Below are positions 60,635-64,000 of a stretch of 64,000 bases of DNA, one piece after another. A program made the position numbers and the translations under genes. The first letter of the stretch is position 1; each line of letters starts with the position of its first letter. This DNA comes from Rhodoferax sp. (GTDB lineage: Bacteria; Pseudomonadota; Gammaproteobacteria; Burkholderiales; Burkholderiaceae_C): NCBI GenBank assembly GCA_024236015.1, contig JACKLK010000007.1, positions 124,001 through 188,000 on the forward strand, given 5' to 3'. The notes below the pieces were generated by a model. It saw only the letters and a list, made by a program, of their open reading frames with translations. It had not been told where the DNA came from and searched no databases.

Positions 60635-61003
60635 TCAGCCCAGGGCCTTGATCTTGGCCAGCAACTCGCCCGGGTTGACCGGCTTGGTGATGTAGTCGCG
60701 CGCGCCCTGGCGCATGCCCCAGACCCGGTCGGTCTCCAGGCTCTTGCTGGTGCACAGGATGATCGGGATGTCCTTGTATTCGGGTGAGCGGTTGATGGAG
60801 CGGGTCAGCTGGTAGCCGTTCTGCCCGGGCATGACCACGTCCATCAGGATCAGGTCGGGCTTGCCTTCGGACAGCCGCTTGAAGGCTTCGTCCGCACCTT
60901 CGGCGGTACGCACCGTCATCTGGTTCTTCTGAAGCAGGTCCGTCAGGAACATCAGTTCCGTCTTGGAGTCGTCGACGATCAGGACTGAACGCACCGGCAT
61001 CAT
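60635..61003 (-). CDS. pilH: Response regulator PilH
   Basis: A 122-residue single receiver domain. SVLIVDDSKTE (acidic pocket), LILMDVVMPGQNG (phospho-Asp), ILCTSKSLETDRVWG (Thr/Ser switch) and YITKPVNPGELL (Lys). PilH is thought to act in pilus retraction control opposite PilG. Its ATG overlaps the pilG stop (ATGA). Confidence 0.93.
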   Translation of the reverse strand: MMPVRSVLIVDDSKTELMFLTDLLQKNQMTVRTAEGADEAFKRLSEGKPDLILMDVVMPGQNGYQLTRSINRSPEYKDIPIILCTSKSLETDRVWGMRQGARDYITKPVNPGELLAKIKALG

Positions 61004-61404
61004 GCAACTCCCGCAACCGTTGCGCCGATCTGTCCGACGGCCTGCAGCAACTGGTCCTTGGTGAAGGGTTTCGTCAGGTAGTCCTGGGCGCCGACCATGC
61101 GGCCGCGGGCCTTGTCGAACACGCCGTCTTTGGACGACAGCATCACGACCGGAACGTTGGCGAAGCGGGCATTGCGCTTGATGATGGCGCAGGTCTGGTA
61201 ACCATCGAGGCGCGGCATCAGGATGTCGCAGAAGATCAGGTGGGGCTGGTAGTCGTTGACCTTGGCCAGGGCATCGAAACCATCCTCGGCCAGCAACACC
61301 TCGTGTCCACCTTGCTTGAGGAAGATCTCGGCACTGCGCCGGATGGTGTTGCTGTCGTCGATGACCAGGACTTTGAAGGTGGATCCGGCGGTGTTCGTAT
61401 TCAC
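61000..61404 (-). CDS. pilG: Response regulator PilG
   Basis: A receiver domain protein of about 134 residues: FKVLVIDDSNTIRRSAEIFLKQGGHEVLLA, LIFCDILMPRLDGYQT (phospho-Asp), VVMLSSKDGVFDKARG and YLTKPFTKDQLL. In Pseudomonas PilG stimulates pilus extension and cAMP synthesis. The GTG at 61404 has AGGAG nine bases upstream and is preferred; an ATG at 61428 would add eight residues. First pil gene, 75 nt after the rubredoxin gene. Confidence 0.92.
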   Translation of the reverse strand: MNTNTAGSTFKVLVIDDSNTIRRSAEIFLKQGGHEVLLAEDGFDALAKVNDYQPHLIFCDILMPRLDGYQTCAIIKRNARFANVPVVMLSSKDGVFDKARGRMVGAQDYLTKPFTKDQLLQAVGQIGATVAGVA

Positions 61405-61479
61405 GCGTTTGCACTCCTGCACTGACATTGTTCCGAGACACCGGCCATCTGCCAAGCAGTCGGGCCGGCTGTCGCAGGC

Positions 61480-61653
61480 TCAGATCTGGACCATTTCGAA
61501 GTCTTCCTTGCGGGCGCCGCATTCGGGGCAGGTCCAGTTCATCGGGACATCGGCCCATTTGGTGCCCGGCGCAAGGCCGTCATCGGGTGAGCCGGCCTCT
61601 TCGTCGTAGATCCAGCCGCATATCAGGCACATCCAGGTTTTTGGTTCACTCAC
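61480..61653 (-). CDS. Rubredoxin
   Basis: A 57-residue iron protein. The two Cys pairs that hold the Fe are MCLICGWIYDEEAGSPDDG (CxxC, Cys9 and Cys12) and WTCPECGARKEDFE (CxxC, Cys42 and Cys45). Start is a GTG at 61653 (S-E-P-K-T-W follows). It carries electrons in the cytoplasm, for example to alkane hydroxylase or oxygen-defence enzymes. It stands between thiD (divergent) and pilG, an arrangement I know from other Burkholderiales. Confidence 0.93.
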   Translation of the reverse strand: MSEPKTWMCLICGWIYDEEAGSPDDGLAPGTKWADVPMNWTCPECGARKEDFEMVQI

Positions 61654-61768
61654 AGCTTAAAGGGCCTTCGAATAGAATGCAAACATTGTATAGAGACGGT
61701 CCTGGCGCCAAGTGCGCACCAATTCCGATTCCGGGCTATTCTGCCTCAGCGACAACACCGTCCTGGCC

Positions 61769-62695
61769 ATGCTCCCCACCTCCATCGACGACGACGTCAC
61801 CGAATCCGACACCCTCGGCGTCCAGCCGGCCTGCGTGCTGACCTTCAACGCCAACGACCCGAGCGGCGCGGGCGGTCTGGCCGGCGACATCAACGCGATC
61901 GCCTCGGTCGGCGCCCACGCATTGCCGGTGGTCACCGGCGCTCATGCGCGCGACACCGCCGAAATCGTCGACCACTATCCGCTGGACGAAGACGCCGTGC
62001 GCGAGCAGGCACGCACCATCCTCGAGGACGTGACGGCCCAGGTGATCAAGGTCGGCTTCTGCGGCTCGGCCGAGAACCTCAGCGCCATCGCCGAGATCGC
62101 CTCCGACTACGCCGACGTGCCGGTCATCGCCTACATGCCGGACCTGTCATGGTGGAACGAGGTGCAGATCGACCTGTACCTCGATGCCTTCCGCGAACTG
62201 GTGCTGCCGCAGGCCACGGTGTTGGTCGGAAACCACAGCACGCTGTGGCGCTGGCTGCTGCCGGACTGGAGTTCGGAAAAAAGCCCCGGCCCGCGCGACA
62301 TCGCACGCGCCGCCAGCGACAAGGGCGTGCCCTATACCCTCGTGACCGGCATCCTGGCACCCGAGCAACAAATAGAGAACGTGCTCGCCTCGCCCCAGTC
62401 CGTGCTCTACAGCGAACGATTCGAGCGCTTCGAGGCCACGTTCGCCGGCGCCGGCGACACCTTGTCGGCGGCATTGGCGGCCCTGCTGGCCAGCGGCAGC
62501 GACCTGGCCGAATCGGTCAAGGAAGCGCTGGGCTACCTGGACCGCTGCCTGGACGCGGGCTTCCGGCCCGGCATGGGCCATATCGTTCCGGACCGCCTGT
62601 TCTGGGCACAACCCGAGCCCGATCCGGACGAAACCGAACTCGACACCGAAGCCGCCGCACTTTTCGACCTGCCTGCCCATGACACCAAACACTGA
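61769..62695 (+). CDS. thiD: Hydroxymethylpyrimidine/phosphomethylpyrimidine kinase
   Basis: A 308-residue ribokinase-fold kinase of thiamine synthesis. It has the ThiD opening CVLTFNANDPSGAGGLAGDINAIASVGAHALPVVTG (usually TIAGSDPSGGAGIQAD) and the anion hole/catalytic motif TFAGAGDTLSAALAALLA (GAGD, usually GTGC or GAGD). The typical IKxG segment is VIKVGFCG. The version with FNANDPSG is frequent in Burkholderiales. An upstream in-frame GTG at 61712 is less likely as a start. Its end overlaps hemL by 17 nt. Confidence 0.9.
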   Translation: MLPTSIDDDVTESDTLGVQPACVLTFNANDPSGAGGLAGDINAIASVGAHALPVVTGAHARDTAEIVDHYPLDEDAVREQARTILEDVTAQVIKVGFCGSAENLSAIAEIASDYADVPVIAYMPDLSWWNEVQIDLYLDAFRELVLPQATVLVGNHSTLWRWLLPDWSSEKSPGPRDIARAASDKGVPYTLVTGILAPEQQIENVLASPQSVLYSERFERFEATFAGAGDTLSAALAALLASGSDLAESVKEALGYLDRCLDAGFRPGMGHIVPDRLFWAQPEPDPDETELDTEAAALFDLPAHDTKH

Positions 62696-63983
62696 TACCA
62701 ACGACACCTTGTTCGCACGCGCGCAACGCGTCATTCCCGGCGGCGTCAATTCGCCGGTGCGGGCCTTCAAGGCCGTCGGCGGTACGCCGCGTTTCGTCAA
62801 GCGTGCACAAGGCGCCTATTTCTGGGACGTCGAAGGCACCCGGTACATCGACTACATCGGCTCCTGGGGGCCGATGATCCTCGGCCACGGCCACCATGCC
62901 GTGGTGCAGGCGGTGCAGCAGGCCGTGCTCGAGGGTTTCTCGTACGGCGCGCCGACCGAGCGCGAGGTCGAACTGGCCGAGGCCATCCTGCGCCTGGTGC
63001 CGTCGATGGACATGGTGCGCCTGGTCAGCTCGGGCACCGAAGCGGCGATGAGCGCGATCCGGCTGGCGCGCGGCGCCACCGGCCGGCACAAGCTGATCAA
63101 GTTCGAAGGCTGCTACCACGGCCACGCCGATGCGCTGCTGGTCAAGGCCGGCTCGGGCCTGGCCACCTTCGGCAACCCGACCAGCGCCGGCGTCCCGCCC
63201 GAGGTGGTGCAGCACACGCTGGTGCTCGAATACAACAACGTCGAGCAACTGGAACAAGCCTTCGCGATGCACGGCAAGGAACTGGCCTGCGTGATCATCG
63301 AACCGATCGCCGGAAACATGAATTTTGTCCGCGCCAGTGTCGCTTTCATGCAACGCTGCCGCGAGTTGTGCACCGAATACGGTGCCTTGCTGGCGTTCGA
63401 CGAGGTCATGACCGGTTGCCGGGTGGCGCCGGGAAGTGCCCAAAGTGTCTACGCCCGCCACATCCCGGGCTTCGAACCCGACATGACCATCATGGGCAAG
63501 GTCATCGGCGGCGGCATGCCGCTGGCAGCCTTCGGCGCCAAGCGCGCCGTCATGGAGCAGCTCGCACCGCTGGGCCCGGTCTACCAGGCCGGCACCTTGT
63601 CCGGCAATCCGGTGGCCACGGCCTGCGGGCTGGCCACGCTGGCCGAGATCAGCAAGCCGGGCTTCTTCGAAAACCTCGCTCGCAAATCGGGCGCACTGGT
63701 CGCGGGCCTGACGCAGGCCGCGCGCGAAGCCGGCGTGCCCCTGTGCGGGGACAGCGAAGGCGGCATGTTCGGCTTCTTCCTGCTCGAGCAGTTGCCGCAG
63801 AACTACGGCCAGGTCATGCGCTCGGACAGCGCGCGCTTCAACAAGCTGTTCCACGGCATGTTGTCGCACGGCGTGTATTTCGCGCCGGCACTGTATGAAG
63901 CGGGCTTCGTCAGCGCCGCGCATTCCGACGCCGACATCGAAGAGACCATCGCGGCCGCACGCGCGGTATTCAAGACACTGTAG
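62679..63983 (+). CDS. hemL: Glutamate-1-semialdehyde 2,1-aminomutase
   Basis: A 434-residue PLP enzyme, which makes 5-aminolevulinate from glutamate-1-semialdehyde in the C5 haem pathway. RVIPGGVNSPVRAF, YIDYIGSWGPMILGH, VSSGTEAAMSAIRLARG, FEGCYHGHADALLVKAGSG, LLAFDEVMTGCRVAPG (PLP Asp) and MGKVIGGGMPLAAFG (PLP Lys) are all conserved. It starts within the end of thiD (overlap 17 nt), so it is translationally coupled. Confidence 0.96.
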   Translation: MTPNTDTNDTLFARAQRVIPGGVNSPVRAFKAVGGTPRFVKRAQGAYFWDVEGTRYIDYIGSWGPMILGHGHHAVVQAVQQAVLEGFSYGAPTEREVELAEAILRLVPSMDMVRLVSSGTEAAMSAIRLARGATGRHKLIKFEGCYHGHADALLVKAGSGLATFGNPTSAGVPPEVVQHTLVLEYNNVEQLEQAFAMHGKELACVIIEPIAGNMNFVRASVAFMQRCRELCTEYGALLAFDEVMTGCRVAPGSAQSVYARHIPGFEPDMTIMGKVIGGGMPLAAFGAKRAVMEQLAPLGPVYQAGTLSGNPVATACGLATLAEISKPGFFENLARKSGALVAGLTQAAREAGVPLCGDSEGGMFGFFLLEQLPQNYGQVMRSDSARFNKLFHGMLSHGVYFAPALYEAGFVSAAHSDADIEETIAAARAVFKTL

Positions 63984-64000
63984 AGACCGGCAACGGTACC

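Overview
The window is high-GC DNA that reads as the chromosome of a betaproteobacterium of the order Burkholderiales, probably near the Comamonadaceae (inference). The main clues are two Bug-type tripartite tricarboxylate receptor proteins, a pilG-pilH-pilI-pilJ-chpA cluster beside a rubredoxin gene and divergent thiD-hemL, and a yqgE-ruvX-pyrR-pyrB-pyrX-plsC run. No rRNA, tRNA, insertion sequence, integrase or CRISPR array was recognised.

Layout. 1-3.9 kb: a small operon (DUF3703 protein, lipoprotein, truncated exported protein), a CinA-type amidase, a drug/metabolite exporter and an aminotransferase. 3.9-12.5 kb: a catabolic operon on the minus strand, in transcription order an unrecognised 483-residue protein, a GntR regulator, an SMP-30 lactonase, a complete TctC-TctB-TctA uptake system and an arylsulfatase, with a candidate GntR operator at its head. 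12.6-15.8 kb: a divergent TetR-Bug receptor-amidase operon with an inverted repeat over its start. 16-28.3 kb: transporters (CaCA, DAACS, BASS), small enzymes (DinB, VOC, AhpD-like, PNPOx-like, D-aminoacylase), a BNR-repeat protein paired with a MoaD/ThiS-like protein, a LysR regulator and a SWIB protein. 28.3-32.5 kb: an orphan PEP-CTERM protein, a decayed ZIP transporter copy, a WYL regulator divergent from a glutathione transferase, and an intact ZIP transporter.

32.5-38.8 kb is the most unusual part: an AT-richer defence island with different codon use. It holds a single-chain SIR2-prokaryotic Argonaute protein (NADase effector joined to a catalytically dead PIWI) facing an Ec67-type retron, which is a reverse transcriptase fused to a TOPRIM domain. 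Just upstream of the RT start the msr-msd non-coding RNA can be delineated from the sequence: 14 paired positions in the a1/a2 arms, a branch-site context matching the published Ec67 RNA as I remember it, and a 7-bp UUU-loop hairpin.

38.8-46.2 kb: an iron ABC transporter (permease and ATPase divergent around a candidate Fur box, no binding protein), SDR, MATE, metallo-hydrolase and Nudix genes, and a broken MNT/HEPN toxin-antitoxin pair. 46.2-52.4 kb: plsC, pyrX (a dihydroorotase homologue without its metal ligands), pyrB, pyrR, ruvX, yqgE and a divergent photolyase. 52.4-61.7 kb: the Chp/Pil chemosensory operon for twitching motility, with a giant chpA carrying an 11-nt poly-A tract and a pilJ lacking its periplasmic sensor. 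61.7-64 kb: thiD and hemL.
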